From contig JACRMN010000013.1 of NCBI GenBank assembly GCA_016214955.1, positions 62,001 through 126,000 on the forward strand: a DNA stretch of 64,000 nt. The letters are read 5' to 3'. A program made the position numbers and the translations under genes. The notes under the pieces were generated by a model. It did no database searches. It saw only the letters and a list, made by a program, of their open reading frames with translations, and was not told where the DNA came from. The DNA is from Deltaproteobacteria bacterium (lineage in GTDB: Bacteria; Myxococcota; Myxococcia; Myxococcales; Anaeromyxobacteraceae). Below are positions 37,128-51,802 of the stretch, piece after piece; the stretch's first letter is position 1, and each line of letters opens with the position of its first letter.

Positions 37128-38090
37128 CTACACCGACACCGGCACCGGCACGAAGGTGAGCGCGAAGAGAACCAGCGCCAGGATCGCCAGCACCACCCGG
37201 CCGCGGTCGAGCCCCTCCTCCTCGAAGGTGGCGGGCGGGTGGCGCAGCCTCACCAGGAAGCGGGCGATGAGCCACCAGACGAGCCAGGTCCAGGAGAGGG
37301 TCAGGCCGGCCAGGAGCAGCGCCCAGGAGAGGAGGCGGGAGGCCCGCTCGGCCCGCTCACCGCCCAGCCAGGCGTAGAGCACGTGGCCGCCGTCGAGCTG
37401 CCCGATGGGGAGGAGGTTGAGGGTGGTGACCAGGAGGCCGATCCAGCCGGCGAAGGCCACCGGGTGGAGCACCACCTCGTGGCCTGGCGGCAGCGGCCCC
37501 AGCAGCAGCCGCTGCATCCCCCAGGTGAGGAGGCTGTCGCCCATGAGCTGCGCGCCGCTCACCTCGCCGAAGAGGTCCCTCCCGGCGAGCCAGCCCCGCA
37601 GGAGCGCCAGCGGCGACTCCAGCCCGGCCCCCTCCAGCAGGGCGTCGCCCATGGGGCGGACCTCGGAGCGGGAGAGCCCCAGCGCCAGCAGCGGCAGCGC
37701 CACCACCAGCCCGGCCAGCTGCCCGGCGATGCCGATGTCGAGCACGGCGCGGCGCGAGGGCATGGGGGAGCGGATCCGGATCACCGCGCCGAAGGTGCCG
37801 GCCGGCCCGGGGCCGGGGATGAAGTGCGGCAGCGTCGAGTCCACGCCCCAGGTCCGCCCCATGAGCCAGTGGCCCATCTCGTGGGCCCCGAGGATGGCGA
37901 GCAGGGCGCTGGCGTAGGGCAGGCCGGCCAGGAGACGGCCGAGGGCGTCGGCGGTGGCCGCCCGATCGCCCAGCGCCAGGTCGGCGCCGGTGGTGACGGT
38001 GGTGTAGGCGGTGGCCAGGAGCAGCAGCGCTGGGAGCCAGCGCCAGCGGCGCCGCGCGGGCGCGTGCGCGGCCAGGGCCTCCGGCTCCAT
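37128..38090 (-). CDS. Site-2-protease-like M50 family metallopeptidase
   Basis: 320-residue inner-membrane zinc protease. HEMGH motif at H70-E71-M72-G73-H74 in membrane helix 2 or 3 ([19 protein letters not shown]) and the second metal ligand at D233 in [18 protein letters not shown]. Conserved [20 protein letters not shown] and [16 protein letters not shown] match the group of S2P relatives without PDZ domain. Such proteases cut membrane-bound regulators or signal remnants inside the bilayer. ATG at 38090 overlaps the stop of the preceding lipoprotein gene (TGATG). The partner substrate is unknown; the downstream tail-anchored protein is a candidate. Confidence 0.88.
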   Translation of the reverse strand: MEPEALAAHAPARRRWRWLPALLLLATAYTTVTTGADLALGDRAATADALGRLLAGLPYASALLAILGAHEMGHWLMGRTWGVDSTLPHFIPGPGPAGTFGAVIRIRSPMPSRRAVLDIGIAGQLAGLVVALPLLALGLSRSEVRPMGDALLEGAGLESPLALLRGWLAGRDLFGEVSGAQLMGDSLLTWGMQRLLLGPLPPGHEVVLHPVAFAGWIGLLVTTLNLLPIGQLDGGHVLYAWLGGERAERASRLLSWALLLAGLTLSWTWLVWWLIARFLVRLRHPPATFEEEGLDRGRVVLAILALVLFALTFVPVPVSV

Positions 38091-40150
38091 CAGCGCCCCG
38101 GGGCCGCGGGTGCCGGCGGGCCGGCCTCCGGGCCCGCCACCTCGGCGGGGGTGAGCTCGCGCACCGCCCGTCCCTCGACGGTGAGGAAGAAGAGCTGCTT
38201 CTGCACCTCGCGGCGCGCGTCGAAGGAGAGGTCGCCGGTGGCGCCGGGCACCTCCTTCACCCGCGAGAGCTCGGAGCGCAGCGCGTCGCGGCTGCGGGCC
38301 CCGCGCTCCAGGGAGAGCCGCACCAGCCGGGCGGCGTCGTGGGCGCTGGCCTCGAGGATGGTGGGCGAGTGGGCGTACTTCTGGTGGAAGGCCTCGACGA
38401 ACCTGCGGGTCTCGGGCCGCTGCGAGGCGGCGTAGAAGCCGTCCACGAAGACGGCGCACTCGACGTACCGGCCGGCCCGCTCCAGCAGCTGCGGGTCGTT
38501 CCAGCCGTTGGTGCCGATGAGCTGCACCGGCATCAGGTCCTCGCGGCCGGTGGTCTTGCGGATCTTCTCCACCTCCCGCGAGTCGCAGGTGGCGGTGACC
38601 ACGTCTTCCACCGCCAGCGCCGGGGCCACGTAACCCACGTTCTTGGCGAAGTCGGGGACGAAGACGGCGTCGAAGTCGGTGATGGGGGCGATGCGGTCGC
38701 GCAGCTTCTCCAGCGCCTTGCGGCGGCGGAAGGGGTCCTTTTCCTCCTTGGCGAGCTCCTTCACCTGCTCCACGTAGTCCTGCCGCTCGTCGAGCCAGAG
38801 CTTGCCCACCATGCCCTTCACCAGCGGCGCGAAGCTGGTGCGGTCGTGGTCGTAGCTCTCGGCGCCGCGGATCTCGCCTCCGCGGGCCTCCACCTCGTCC
38901 CAGAAGGCGCTGGCCAGCTCCAGGCCGTAGGGGATGTTGGGGTAGAGCAGCGCGAAGCGGCGCATGCCTCGCTTGCCCATGGCCCAGCTGGCGATGGCCC
39001 GCGCCTGGGCCTCGGCCGTGAGCATGACGCGGAAGACGTAGGGGCCGGCGTCGGTGACCCGCTCGGTCTTGGCCAGGGAGAGGAAGGGCAGCTCCAGCTC
39101 CTGGGCGGCCTGGGCGGCGCGGGGCGCCTCGGCGTTGGCCACGCCGCCGATGACGGCGATGGCCCCCTCGGCCAGCGCCAGCTCCTCCAGCGCCTGGGCC
39201 GCGCCGTCGGGCTCGCCGCGGGTGTCCTTCACCACCAGGCGGAAGCCCTCGCCCAGCCCCATGGCCACGCCCTCGAGGATGGCCTCGCCCCAGGCCTTGA
39301 AGCGCCCGGAGAGCGGCACCGCCACGCCCACCACGTTGGGCAGGACGCGGGAGCGGCGCGAGAGCCTGTCGAGGAGCGCCTGTGCCTCGGCAGCCCAGCT
39401 CGTGCCCGGGTAGCGCCCCGTGAGCTCCCTGGCCTCGGCCTGTGCCCCCTCGGCGTCGCGGAGGTGCCAGCGCACCTTGGCGAGCTTGAGCAGGAGCGGC
39501 GGCAGGGCCGGCGAGTCGGCCGGCAGCTCCTCGCGGAGCCGGGCCACGTCGAGGAAGGGGAGCTGGTCCACCGCGTCGGCGAGCAGGAGCTGCTCGTGCT
39601 CCCGCTCCGACCCCTCGGTGAGGCGCACCGCCTCGGCGCGGAAGCGGACCGCCTGCACCGGCTGGCCGGCCCGCTCGGCGGCGCGGGCCGCGGCGCGGGC
39701 CACCGGCAGCCGCTCCTCCGGCGCCAGCTTGTCGTAGAGCGACGAGAGGGTGGAGAGCGCGTCCTTGGGGCGCCCCTCCTCGAGCTGCGAGAGCCCCAGC
39801 TCCCGCTTGGCCGCGAGCGCCTGGGGCGCGAGCGGGAAGCGTGCCAGGAGCTGGCCGAACGCGGCGGAGGCGCGATCGGGCCTGCGCTGGCCGCGCCAGG
39901 CGATGCCGGCCTGGAACCAGGCCTCGGCCGCCTCGGGGGTCTCGCCGAGCCGGGCGGCCACCGCCTCCCAGCCCTCCGCCGCCTTCTCCGGCGGAGCGCG
40001 GGCCAGGTCGGCGCGGGCCCGCGCCAGCTCCTCCAGGCCGCGGGAGCGGGCGTCGGCCTCGCTCATCTCCTGGCCGTTCACCACCACGCGCTTCGGGCAG
40101 CCGGCGGCGACGAGGCAGAGCGCCACCAGGATCCGCGAGAGGGGTCGCAT
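38090..40150 (-). CDS. TPR plus periplasmic-binding-protein-fold lipoprotein (LpoA/LppC-like or branched-chain amino acid-type)
   Basis: 686 residues. Lipoprotein signal [18 protein letters not shown] with the lipobox cysteine at C18, so anchored in a membrane. Residues about 30-265 are helical TPR-like repeats ([29 protein letters not shown]). Residues about 290-650 form a type I periplasmic-binding fold: [20 protein letters not shown] at its start, [16 protein letters not shown] and [20 protein letters not shown] later. This layout is that of LpoA, the activator of penicillin-binding protein 1A, but also of myxobacterial ABC-type substrate-binding proteins. ATG at 40150. First of the four-gene operon ending in dinG, 66 bp after dnaJ. 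Confidence 0.82.
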   Translation of the reverse strand: MRPLSRILVALCLVAAGCPKRVVVNGQEMSEADARSRGLEELARARADLARAPPEKAAEGWEAVAARLGETPEAAEAWFQAGIAWRGQRRPDRASAAFGQLLARFPLAPQALAAKRELGLSQLEEGRPKDALSTLSSLYDKLAPEERLPVARAAARAAERAGQPVQAVRFRAEAVRLTEGSEREHEQLLLADAVDQLPFLDVARLREELPADSPALPPLLLKLAKVRWHLRDAEGAQAEARELTGRYPGTSWAAEAQALLDRLSRRSRVLPNVVGVAVPLSGRFKAWGEAILEGVAMGLGEGFRLVVKDTRGEPDGAAQALEELALAEGAIAVIGGVANAEAPRAAQAAQELELPFLSLAKTERVTDAGPYVFRVMLTAEAQARAIASWAMGKRGMRRFALLYPNIPYGLELASAFWDEVEARGGEIRGAESYDHDRTSFAPLVKGMVGKLWLDERQDYVEQVKELAKEEKDPFRRRKALEKLRDRIAPITDFDAVFVPDFAKNVGYVAPALAVEDVVTATCDSREVEKIRKTTGREDLMPVQLIGTNGWNDPQLLERAGRYVECAVFVDGFYAASQRPETRRFVEAFHQKYAHSPTILEASAHDAARLVRLSLERGARSRDALRSELSRVKEVPGATGDLSFDARREVQKQLFFLTVEGRAVRELTPAEVAGPEAGPPAPAAPGR

Positions 40151-40216
40151 CGGTCCTCTGTGTAGCAGCCGCCGCGGGACGGCGGAAGGGCGTCGCGCCC
40201 TCGCCAGGCCCAACCG

Positions 40217-41356
40217 TCAGGCCTTGCCCTTGTTCCCGAGCAGGTCGGAGACCGCCGACCAGAAGCTCTTCGACTTGGGGTTGGTCTCCTCGCCCGAGAG
40301 GGCGGCGAACTTCTCCAGGAGCTCCCGCTGCTCCTTGGAGAGGTGGGTCGGGGTCTCCACCACCACCCGCACGTGCTGGTCGCCGCGCCCCGAGCCGTTG
40401 AGGGCCGGGATGCCGTGACCGCGCATCCGGAAGACCTTGCCGGACTGGGTGCCGGCCGGGACCTTCATCTTCACCGGGCCGTCGAGGGTGGGCACCTCGA
40501 CCTGCGCCCCCAGCGCCGCCTGGGTGATGCTGATGGGCATCTCGCAGACCACCTCGGTCTCCTCGCGGCGGAAGATGGGGTGCTCGCGCACCTGCACCAC
40601 CACGTAGAGGTCCCCGGCCTGGCCGCCGGCGACGGGGGCGGGCTCGCCCTCGCCCGAGAGCTTGAGCCGGGTACCGGTGTCCACGCCGGGCGGCACCTTC
40701 ACCTCCACCTCGGCCTCGGAGCGGATGGCGCCGGCGCCGCCGCAGCCCTTGCACTTCTCGGCGATCACCTTGCCGGCGCCGCCGCAGGAGTGGCAGGTCC
40801 GGGCGATGGAGAAGAAGCCCTGGGTGACGCGCAGCTCGCCGGAGCCGCCGCAGGTGTTGCAGGTCTTGGGGCCGGTGCCCGGCTTGGCGCCCGAGCCCTC
40901 GCAGACGTCGCAGCGCTTGGGCCGCGGGATCTGGATGCGGGAGGTGGTGCCGAAGGCGGCCTCCTCGAAGGAGAGCTCGAGGTGGTAGCGCAGGTCGGAG
41001 CCGCGGGGCCGCCCACGGCCGCGCTGGCGTACGCCCCCGCCAAACATCTCCGAGAAGATGTCGCCGAAGATGTCGTTGATCGACGCGCCCCCGGCGCCGA
41101 AGGGGCCACCGGCGAAGCCGTCGAAGGGATTGCGGCCGGCGCCGTGGCCGAAGCGGTCGTACTGGGCCCGCTTCTCGGCGTCGGAGAGCACCGCGTAGGC
41201 CTCGGAGACCTCCTTGAAGCGCTCCTCGGCCTTCTTGTCGCCCGGGTTCTTGTCGGGGTGGAACTGGTGGGCGAGCTTGCGGTAGGCGGTCTTGAGGTCG
41301 GCCTCGCTCGCCTCGCGGGAGACGCCCAGCACCTCGTAGTAGTCTCGTTTTTCCAA
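40217..41356 (-). CDS. dnaJ: Chaperone DnaJ (Hsp40)
   Basis: 379 residues, type I DnaJ. J domain with HPD ([15 protein letters not shown]), Gly/Phe-rich linker ([19 protein letters not shown]), the zinc domain with four CxxCxGxG repeats ([32 protein letters not shown]), and C-terminal substrate-binding domains. Stimulates DnaK ATPase and delivers clients. The TTG at 41356 gives the standard N-terminus ([15 protein letters not shown]) and lies downstream of a promoter at 41401-41428; the in-frame GTG at 41428 would fall inside the -35 box. Both facts support the TTG. Confidence 0.95.
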   Translation of the reverse strand: MEKRDYYEVLGVSREASEADLKTAYRKLAHQFHPDKNPGDKKAEERFKEVSEAYAVLSDAEKRAQYDRFGHGAGRNPFDGFAGGPFGAGGASINDIFGDIFSEMFGGGVRQRGRGRPRGSDLRYHLELSFEEAAFGTTSRIQIPRPKRCDVCEGSGAKPGTGPKTCNTCGGSGELRVTQGFFSIARTCHSCGGAGKVIAEKCKGCGGAGAIRSEAEVEVKVPPGVDTGTRLKLSGEGEPAPVAGGQAGDLYVVVQVREHPIFRREETEVVCEMPISITQAALGAQVEVPTLDGPVKMKVPAGTQSGKVFRMRGHGIPALNGSGRGDQHVRVVVETPTHLSKEQRELLEKFAALSGEETNPKSKSFWSAVSDLLGNKGKA

Positions 41357-41400
41357 GTGGTGTCCGGGGGTTCCTCGGCCTGGGCCGGCCGGCTCGGGCC

Positions 41401-41428
41401 AATATAAGGCCGGTCCGGCCGCTGACAA
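41401..41428 (-). promoter_or_regulatory. Strong sigma-70-type promoter for dnaJ
   Basis: TTGTCA (41423-41428) and TATATT (41401-41406) on the minus strand, 16 bp apart, each 5/6 to consensus, in the 81-bp gap after dnaK. The start would be near 41394, about 38 bp before the TTG start codon. The TATATT stretch is the most A/T-rich spot in the region. Confidence 0.62.
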
Positions 41429-41437
41429 CCGGCCAGG

Positions 41438-43273
<1,836 letters not shown>

Positions 43274-43276
43274 CGG

Positions 43277-43918
43277 TTACCCCGCGTTGCCCTTGCCGTC
43301 GCCGTCCTGCGCCGGCGGCGCGGCCACCGCCACCAGCGCCGGCCGGACCAACCGGTCGTTGAGGAGAAAGCCGCGCCCGTGCTGGATCACCACCGTGCCC
43401 GGCGGCTTGTCGCCGGCGGGCACCGCCATGATGGCCTCGTGCACCTTGGGGTCGAAGGGCTCGCCCAGGGCGTGGAAGCTCCTCACGCCGTTGCGCCCCA
43501 GCGCCTCCTCCAGCACCTTCAGCACCAGCTTCACGCCGCCGGCCAGCGGATCGTCCGCGGCCGCCGCCGCCAGCGCCCGGTCGAGGTTGTCCACCACCGG
43601 GAGGATGTCCTTGAGGATGCGCTCGTTGGCGAAGCGCTCCAGCTCCTCCTTCTCGCGCTGGACCCGCTTCCGGTAGTTCTCGAGGTCGGCCACGGCGCGC
43701 AGCCGCCGGTCGTGCTCCTCCTTCAGCTTCTCGAAGGCGTCCTTGCCGGCGGCCATCGACAGCTCGAGCTGCGCCCGCAGCTTGTCCAGCTCCGAGGGCT
43801 CGGCGCCTGCCGGCGGCGGCTGCACCTCTTCCTTCTTCTCCACGGCGTCGAGGGCCTCGTCGAGGAGGCTCTGCGGGATGTCGGCGGAGAAGGAGCCTTT
43901 TCCGTTGTCCTGGGCCAT
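43277..43918 (-). CDS. grpE: Nucleotide exchange factor GrpE
   Basis: 213 residues; releases ADP from DnaK. N-terminal acidic segment, a long coiled coil ([24 protein letters not shown]-like region, about residues 75-130) and the beta domain with [20 protein letters not shown] and [19 protein letters not shown], the signature end of GrpE. ATG at 43918 is chosen ([15 protein letters not shown]); the frame is open 20 codons further, but that region contains a leader hairpin and promoter. Three bp before dnaK. Confidence 0.94.
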   Translation of the reverse strand: MAQDNGKGSFSADIPQSLLDEALDAVEKKEEVQPPPAGAEPSELDKLRAQLELSMAAGKDAFEKLKEEHDRRLRAVADLENYRKRVQREKEELERFANERILKDILPVVDNLDRALAAAAADDPLAGGVKLVLKVLEEALGRNGVRSFHALGEPFDPKVHEAIMAVPAGDKPPGTVVIQHGRGFLLNDRLVRPALVAVAAPPAQDGDGKGNAG

Positions 43919-43933
43919 GGTTCCTGGGAAGAA

Positions 43934-43958
43934 GGCCCGGGCGCCGTGGCGCCGGGCC
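43934..43958 (-). promoter_or_regulatory. G+C-rich hairpin in the grpE leader
   Basis: GGCCCGGGCGCC and GGCGCCGGGCC can pair over 11 bp with one bulged base and a 2-base loop, 16 bp upstream of the grpE ATG and just downstream of the predicted transcript start. Position in a heat-shock operon leader suggests control of translation or mRNA stability. Could also be chance in G+C-rich DNA. Confidence 0.4.
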
Positions 43959-43968
43959 GGAACTGAGC

Positions 43969-43997
43969 ATTTTGGCACCCCGCCCGGGGCCGTACAA
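43969..43997 (-). promoter_or_regulatory. Candidate promoter for grpE-dnaK
   Basis: On the minus strand TTGTAC (43992-43997), 17 bp, CAAAAT (43969-43974); matches to consensus are 3/6 and 4/6. The A/T-rich -10 stands out in very G+C-rich DNA. No CIRCE element (TTAGCACTC-N9-GAGTGCTAA) is visible here. Confidence 0.35.
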
Positions 43998-44039
43998 GGC
44001 GGTTGGGGCGGGCGAAACGCCTCGGGAATCGCGGGGGGG

Positions 44040-45089
44040 TCAGTCCTCGGCGGCGAGGGCCCGGGAGATCTCCCGGGCGGTGAAGTCCACCAGGGGAATG
44101 ACGCGCGCGTAGTTCATCCGGGTGGGGCCGACCACCGCCAGCGTCCCCAGCAGCTTGTCGCCCCGCCCGTAGGGCGCCGCCACCACCGAGACGTCCGGCA
44201 CCTCGGCGAACTCGCTCTCGGCGCCGATGAAGATCCGCACCTCCCGGGCCCGCATCACCCGGTCGAGCATGCGCAGGATGCGGTCCTTCTCGGCGAAGGC
44301 GCGGAGCAGCGAGCGGGCCTTCTGCACGTCGGCGAACTCGGGCGCCTCCAGGAAGCTCGCCTGCCCGTCGACCAGCACGCCGGCGGCCTCCTTGCCGGGG
44401 GCGAAGGCCTGCTCGGCGAGCCGGAGCGCCTTCTCCACCAGGGCGTGGAGCGCCGAGCGGTCCTCGCGCATCTCGGCCAGGATGTGGTCGCGCAGCGCCT
44501 CCACCGGCACCTGGCGCAGCTTCTCGTTGAGGTAGCTCTGCACCCGCTCCAGCTCGCTCGCCTCCATGGGCGCGTCGAGGGAGAGGAGCTTGTTGGTCAC
44601 CAGCCCGGCCTCGGAGACGAAGACCACCAGCAGCCGGCTCTCGCGCAGCTTCACGAACTCGAGCTGGCGGATGGGATCGGCGAGCGGCCGCGGGGTGGTG
44701 ACCACGCCGGTGTGGTGCGAGAGGGAGTGGAGGAGCTGCACGGTGCCGCCCAGCGTGGCGTCGAGGTCCTGGCCCGCCTCCTGGGCCACCCGCTCGATGC
44801 GCTCCCGCTCGGCGCCCTGCGGCGGTCGCACCTTGAGGAGCGCGTCCACGTAGAGCCGGTAGCCGGCCTCGGTGGGGATGCGGCCCGAGCTGGTGTGGGT
44901 CTTGGCGAGGTAGCCCAGGGCCTCCAGGTCGGCCATGACGTTGCGGACGGTGGCCGGCGAGCAGTCGAGCTCGTGGCGCGCCAGCAGCGGCTGGCTGGCC
45001 ACCGGCTCTCCGGTCTGGATGTAGTCGTGCACCAGGGCGCGGAGGATCTCGCGCTCGCGCTTCCCCAGCTCGGGCACCTCGGCCGCCAT
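44040..45089 (-). CDS. hrcA: Heat-inducible transcription repressor HrcA
   Basis: 349 residues. N-terminal winged helix: [42 protein letters not shown] and the wing [18 protein letters not shown], all HrcA signatures. The rest holds the GAF-like dimerisation/GroEL-sensing domain and the [20 protein letters not shown] and [20 protein letters not shown] blocks at the C-terminus. It represses genes carrying a CIRCE operator. No CIRCE is seen in this window, so its targets (often groESL) would be elsewhere. Upstream of grpE by 121 bp. Confidence 0.95.
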   Translation of the reverse strand: MAAEVPELGKREREILRALVHDYIQTGEPVASQPLLARHELDCSPATVRNVMADLEALGYLAKTHTSSGRIPTEAGYRLYVDALLKVRPPQGAERERIERVAQEAGQDLDATLGGTVQLLHSLSHHTGVVTTPRPLADPIRQLEFVKLRESRLLVVFVSEAGLVTNKLLSLDAPMEASELERVQSYLNEKLRQVPVEALRDHILAEMREDRSALHALVEKALRLAEQAFAPGKEAAGVLVDGQASFLEAPEFADVQKARSLLRAFAEKDRILRMLDRVMRAREVRIFIGAESEFAEVPDVSVVAAPYGRGDKLLGTLAVVGPTRMNYARVIPLVDFTAREISRALAAED

Positions 45090-45159
45090 GGGGGTGATCC
45101 TAGTCCAAGGAGCGCCGTCTCGCCGAGGCCAGGGGCGACCGGCTCCACCACGGCTCCCG

Positions 45160-45858
45160 TCAGGGAGCGTCCAGGTGCAGCCGAGCCGCGTGGGCCAGCA
45201 CCGGGAAGCGCCCGGCGAGCAGCTCGCGCCACCGGGCCGCGGCCGCCTCGCGGTCGCCGCGCGCCTCGGCGAGCAGCGCCTGGAGGTGGAGCCGCTCCTC
45301 GGGCGCCAGGAAGGCCAGCGCCGCGCGGGCCGCCCCGCCCTCGTCGAGCCGCACCGCCTCGCGCGCCAGCCCGAGCGCCTTCTCGCGCTCGCCGCGGGCG
45401 CTGGCGAGCAGCGCCTGCGCCAGCACCGGCTCGGGCCGCAGCGGGTCGATGGAGCGGGCGGTGTCGAAGTGGGTCTGGGCCGCGGCCAGGTAGCCTTCGA
45501 GGGCGTAGAGCTCGCCCAGGTTCACGAGCGCCAGCTGCTGCTCCCGCGGGCCGCCCTGGGCCACGACCGCGTCGAGGAGCGAGCGGGCGGCGTCGCGCCG
45601 GTCGTCGAGGGCGTAGGTCACCGCCAGGTCGGAGAGCGCGCCCAGCCGGTCGGGATCGGCGGCCAGGATGGCCTCGAACCTGGCCCGCGCCGCCCCGCCC
45701 TGCCCCTGCCGCAGCTCCGCCACGCCCGGGCCGGAGGAGGCCGAGAGCACCGCCAGCACCGGCGCCGCCTCGGGCCGGCGGGTGGCGGCCGGCTCGGCTC
45801 CTCCGCAGGCGGCGGCGGCCAGCAGGAAAAGCGCAGAAAGTGCGAGGCGTTGGGGCAT
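45160..45858 (-). CDS. TPR-containing lipoprotein, uncharacterised
   Basis: 232 residues. Lipoprotein signal [18 protein letters not shown] with lipobox cysteine at C18. Helical TPR repeats fill the rest ([60 protein letters not shown]). Probably a scaffold at the periplasmic face. A good 17-bp-spaced promoter precedes it. No partner gene nearby; function unknown. Confidence 0.72.
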   Translation of the reverse strand: MPQRLALSALFLLAAAACGGAEPAATRRPEAAPVLAVLSASSGPGVAELRQGQGGAARARFEAILAADPDRLGALSDLAVTYALDDRRDAARSLLDAVVAQGGPREQQLALVNLGELYALEGYLAAAQTHFDTARSIDPLRPEPVLAQALLASARGEREKALGLAREAVRLDEGGAARAALAFLAPEERLHLQALLAEARGDREAAAARWRELLAGRFPVLAHAARLHLDAP

Positions 45859-45899
45859 GGGGCGCTGGGGAGTCTCGCCCGGAACGGGGCGCTGTGGGG

Positions 45900-45928
45900 A
45901 GAATAGTCACCCCCCGCCAGGCGATCAA
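45900..45928 (-). promoter_or_regulatory. Sigma-70-type promoter for the TPR lipoprotein gene
   Basis: TTGATC (45923-45928) and TATTCT (45900-45905) on the minus strand, 17 bp apart, 4/6 each, in the divergent gap before the lipoprotein ATG at 45858. Confidence 0.5.
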
Positions 45929-46020
45929 GGAACGCGGTCTGGGGACGGGTCCATGCCGCACCGCCCTGCCCCTCCCTTTTTCCCGCAAGCCGCGCCGCAG
46001 ACGCTTAGACTCCGCGCCCC

Positions 46021-49635
<3,615 letters not shown>

Positions 49636-49680
49636 ACCGCCGGGATCCTTGATCCTTCCGCCACCTTGTGCTTTCTAGAG

Positions 49681-49716
49681 CCGGCCTCCCGGGGCCGCCT
49701 GGCCGGAAGAGGCCGG
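49681..49716 (+). terminator. Stem-loop downstream of mfd
   Basis: CCGGCCTC (49681-49688) pairs with GAGGCCGG (49709-49716); a second G+C-rich arm lies between. It starts 46 bp after mfd and is 60 bp before the next ATG. No U-tract, so a terminator role is only possible. Confidence 0.35.
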
Positions 49717-49775
49717 GAGCCCGGCGCGTTCCTCGCCGGAGGCACTCGACGCCCCACCACAGGAGTCACCTTCCG

Positions 49776-50771
49776 ATGCGCAGACTCGTCCTCTCTCTCT
49801 CCCTCGCCGCGCTGGCCGCGGCCTGCTCCCCGAAGTCCGGCTCCGAGAAGAAGGGGCCCTTCGTCGCCGAGGGCAACGGCGTGGCCGTCTCCGCCGAGGA
49901 GTTCAAGGCCCGGCTCGACGAGCAGTCCCCCTTCATCCGCTCGCGCTACACCACGCTGGAGCGGAAGAAGGAGTTCCTCGACAACCTGGTGCGCTTCGAG
50001 GTGCTGGCCAAGGAGGCCGAGCGCCAGGGGCTCGACAAGGACCCGGACGTCCAGAACACGCTGCGCAAGGTGATGGTGCAGAAGCTGGTGCAGAGGAGCT
50101 TCGGCGACCAGGAGGCGGCCGGCAAGCTGCCCGAAGCCGAGACCCGCGAGTACTACGAGAAGCACAGGGACGAGTACGTGAAGCCGCTGCGGCTCCGCGT
50201 CTACCAGATCCTGGTGAAGGCCCCGGCCTCGGGCGCCGAGCGGGCCAAGAAGCAGGACGCGGCCCGGAAGATCCTGGCCCAGCTCCGCGCCGAGGAGAAG
50301 AAGAACCAGCTGGCCTTCGTCTCGGTGGCCCGCGAGAAGAGCGAGGACGACGCCACCAAGGCGCTGGGCGGCGACCTCAACTTCCGCAGCCGCGACGACC
50401 TGGAGAAGCTGCTCGGCAAGGCCGCGGCCGACGCCGCCTTCGGCCTCAGGGACGGCGAGACCTCCGGCGTGGTCGAGTCGCCCCAGGGCTTCCTGGTCCT
50501 CAAGGTGGCGGGCCGCCAGGAGGCGGTGGACCGGCCCTTCGAGCAGGTGAAGGTCCAGATCTCGCAGAAGCTCTACCGCGAGCGGAAGACCAAGGAGTTC
50601 GACGAGTTCGTGAAGAGGCTCCGCGAGACCGCGGCGGTGAAGGTGAACGACGCCGAGCTGGAGAAGGTCGCCGTCCAGGGCCCTCCCGCCCCCGGCATGC
50701 CCGCCGGCGGCCCGCTCCACGGCGCCCAGCCCCCGGGGATGCCGCCGCCGGCCGCCCCGGTCGCGAAGTAG
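49776..50771 (+). CDS. PpiC-type parvulin lipoprotein (periplasmic peptidyl-prolyl isomerase)
   Basis: 331 residues. Lipoprotein signal MRRLVLSLSLAALAAAC, cysteine C17. An N-terminal SurA-like helical domain (SAEEFKARLDEQSPF) is followed by the parvulin core at about 135-240: LRLRVYQILVKAPASGAER, GGDLNFRSRDDL and GETSGVVESPQGFLVLKVAG. C-terminal helices (EQVKVQISQKLYRERKTKEF) and a Pro/Gly/Met-rich tail. AGGAG ribosome-binding site 10 bp before ATG 49776. First of three consecutive parvulin/SurA genes; likely folds outer-membrane proteins. Confidence 0.87.
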   Translation: MRRLVLSLSLAALAAACSPKSGSEKKGPFVAEGNGVAVSAEEFKARLDEQSPFIRSRYTTLERKKEFLDNLVRFEVLAKEAERQGLDKDPDVQNTLRKVMVQKLVQRSFGDQEAAGKLPEAETREYYEKHRDEYVKPLRLRVYQILVKAPASGAERAKKQDAARKILAQLRAEEKKNQLAFVSVAREKSEDDATKALGGDLNFRSRDDLEKLLGKAAADAAFGLRDGETSGVVESPQGFLVLKVAGRQEAVDRPFEQVKVQISQKLYRERKTKEFDEFVKRLRETAAVKVNDAELEKVAVQGPPAPGMPAGGPLHGAQPPGMPPPAAPVAK

Positions 50772-50774
50772 CCC

Positions 50775-51725
50775 TTGGCTCTCCGGGCGCTCACCCTCCT
50801 CCTCGTCCTCCCGCTCCTCGCCGGCTGCGCCCGCTGCGGCCGGAGCGAGAAGGTGGCGGAGGGCGTGCGCCCGGTGGCCGTGGTGAACGGCGAGCCCATC
50901 GGCGTCGAGGCGCTGCGGCGCGAGCTGGCGCTCGACCGGCCCGGCACCGAGGTGAAGGCCGAGCCCCCCACCGCGGAGCTGCGCCGCCGGGTGCTCGACG
51001 GCGCCGTGGACCGGCTGCTGCTCCTGCAGCAGGCCCGGGCCCGCCAGCTGGTCGCCGGGCCGGAGCAGGTGGAGCGGGCGCTCCTGCGCCTGCGCGCCGA
51101 ATACCCGGGCACCCACTTCGACGACCTGCTGGCCCAGGAGAAGCTCTCGGCCGCCGAGCTCCAGGCCCGGCTGCGCGACCAGCTCACGCTGGAGCGACTG
51201 CTCGCCGAGGAGGTCTTCCCGCGCATCACCGTCTCCGACGAGGAGCTGCGCCGCTGGTACGACGAGCACGCCGCCGAGTTCGACACGCCGGAGCAGGTGC
51301 GCGTGCGCCAGGTGGTGGTGCGCACCCGCGAGGAGGCAGTGCGGGTGCGCGACGAGCTGCGCCGCAAGCCGCAGGCCTTTGCCGAGGTGGCGCGCCGCGC
51401 CTCCATGGGGCCCGAGGCCAGGAACGGCGGCGACCTGGGCTTCTTCGGGAAGGGCTCGGGCATGCCCGAGGTCTTCGACGCCTGCTTCACGCTGCCGCTG
51501 CAGAAGGTGAGCGACGTCACCCCTTCGCCGTACGGCTTCCACGTCTTCCAGGTGACCGAACGGCGCCCTGCCGCCCGTCGCCCCTTCGCCGAGGCGGCAC
51601 CGGCGCTCAAGGAGAGGCTCCTGCGGGAGCGCCGCACCCGGGCCCAGGAGGAATACGTTGCCGCCCTGCGCCAGAAGGCCCAGATCACCGTGGATCAGAA
51701 GCTCCTCGACGCCCTCGCCCCCTAG
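50775..51725 (+). CDS. PpiC-type parvulin lipoprotein, second
   Basis: 316 residues. Lipoprotein signal ALRALTLLLVLPLLAGC (lipobox LAGC). SurA-N-like helices with VAVVNGEPIGVEALRRELAL, a central parvulin domain (VRVRQVVVRTREEAV; GGDLGFFGKGSGMPEVFDA; TPSPYGFHVFQVTERRPAAR) and C-terminal helices closing the fold. It begins at a TTG 3 bp after the previous stop, so is probably translated by read-on. Clear relative of both neighbours though the sequences are diverged. Confidence 0.86.
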   Translation: MALRALTLLLVLPLLAGCARCGRSEKVAEGVRPVAVVNGEPIGVEALRRELALDRPGTEVKAEPPTAELRRRVLDGAVDRLLLLQQARARQLVAGPEQVERALLRLRAEYPGTHFDDLLAQEKLSAAELQARLRDQLTLERLLAEEVFPRITVSDEELRRWYDEHAAEFDTPEQVRVRQVVVRTREEAVRVRDELRRKPQAFAEVARRASMGPEARNGGDLGFFGKGSGMPEVFDACFTLPLQKVSDVTPSPYGFHVFQVTERRPAARRPFAEAAPALKERLLRERRTRAQEEYVAALRQKAQITVDQKLLDALAP

Positions 51726-51741
51726 CCGCCGCGTTGCCGGG

Positions 51742-51782
51742 GGCCCCGGCCCCCGCCTCGCCGAGCGAAGCTCGCCGGGGCC
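51742..51782. repeat. Intergenic stem-loop between parvulin genes 2 and 3
   Basis: Outer arms GGCCCCGG (51742-51749) and CCGGGGCC (51775-51782), inner palindrome CGAGC-GAA-GCTCG (51762-51774). Situated in the 77-bp gap, 20 bp before the next ATG. May fix relative expression of the third gene or stabilise mRNA; no U-tract. Confidence 0.4.
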
Positions 51783-51802
51783 CCAACCCGGGAGAAACGG
51801 CC

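Noticed and set aside
43919-44039. CIRCE operator between hrcA and grpE
   Set aside because: No TTAGCACTC-N9-GAGTGCTAA or close variant found by reading both strands; the visible inverted repeat is G+C-rich and inside the leader.
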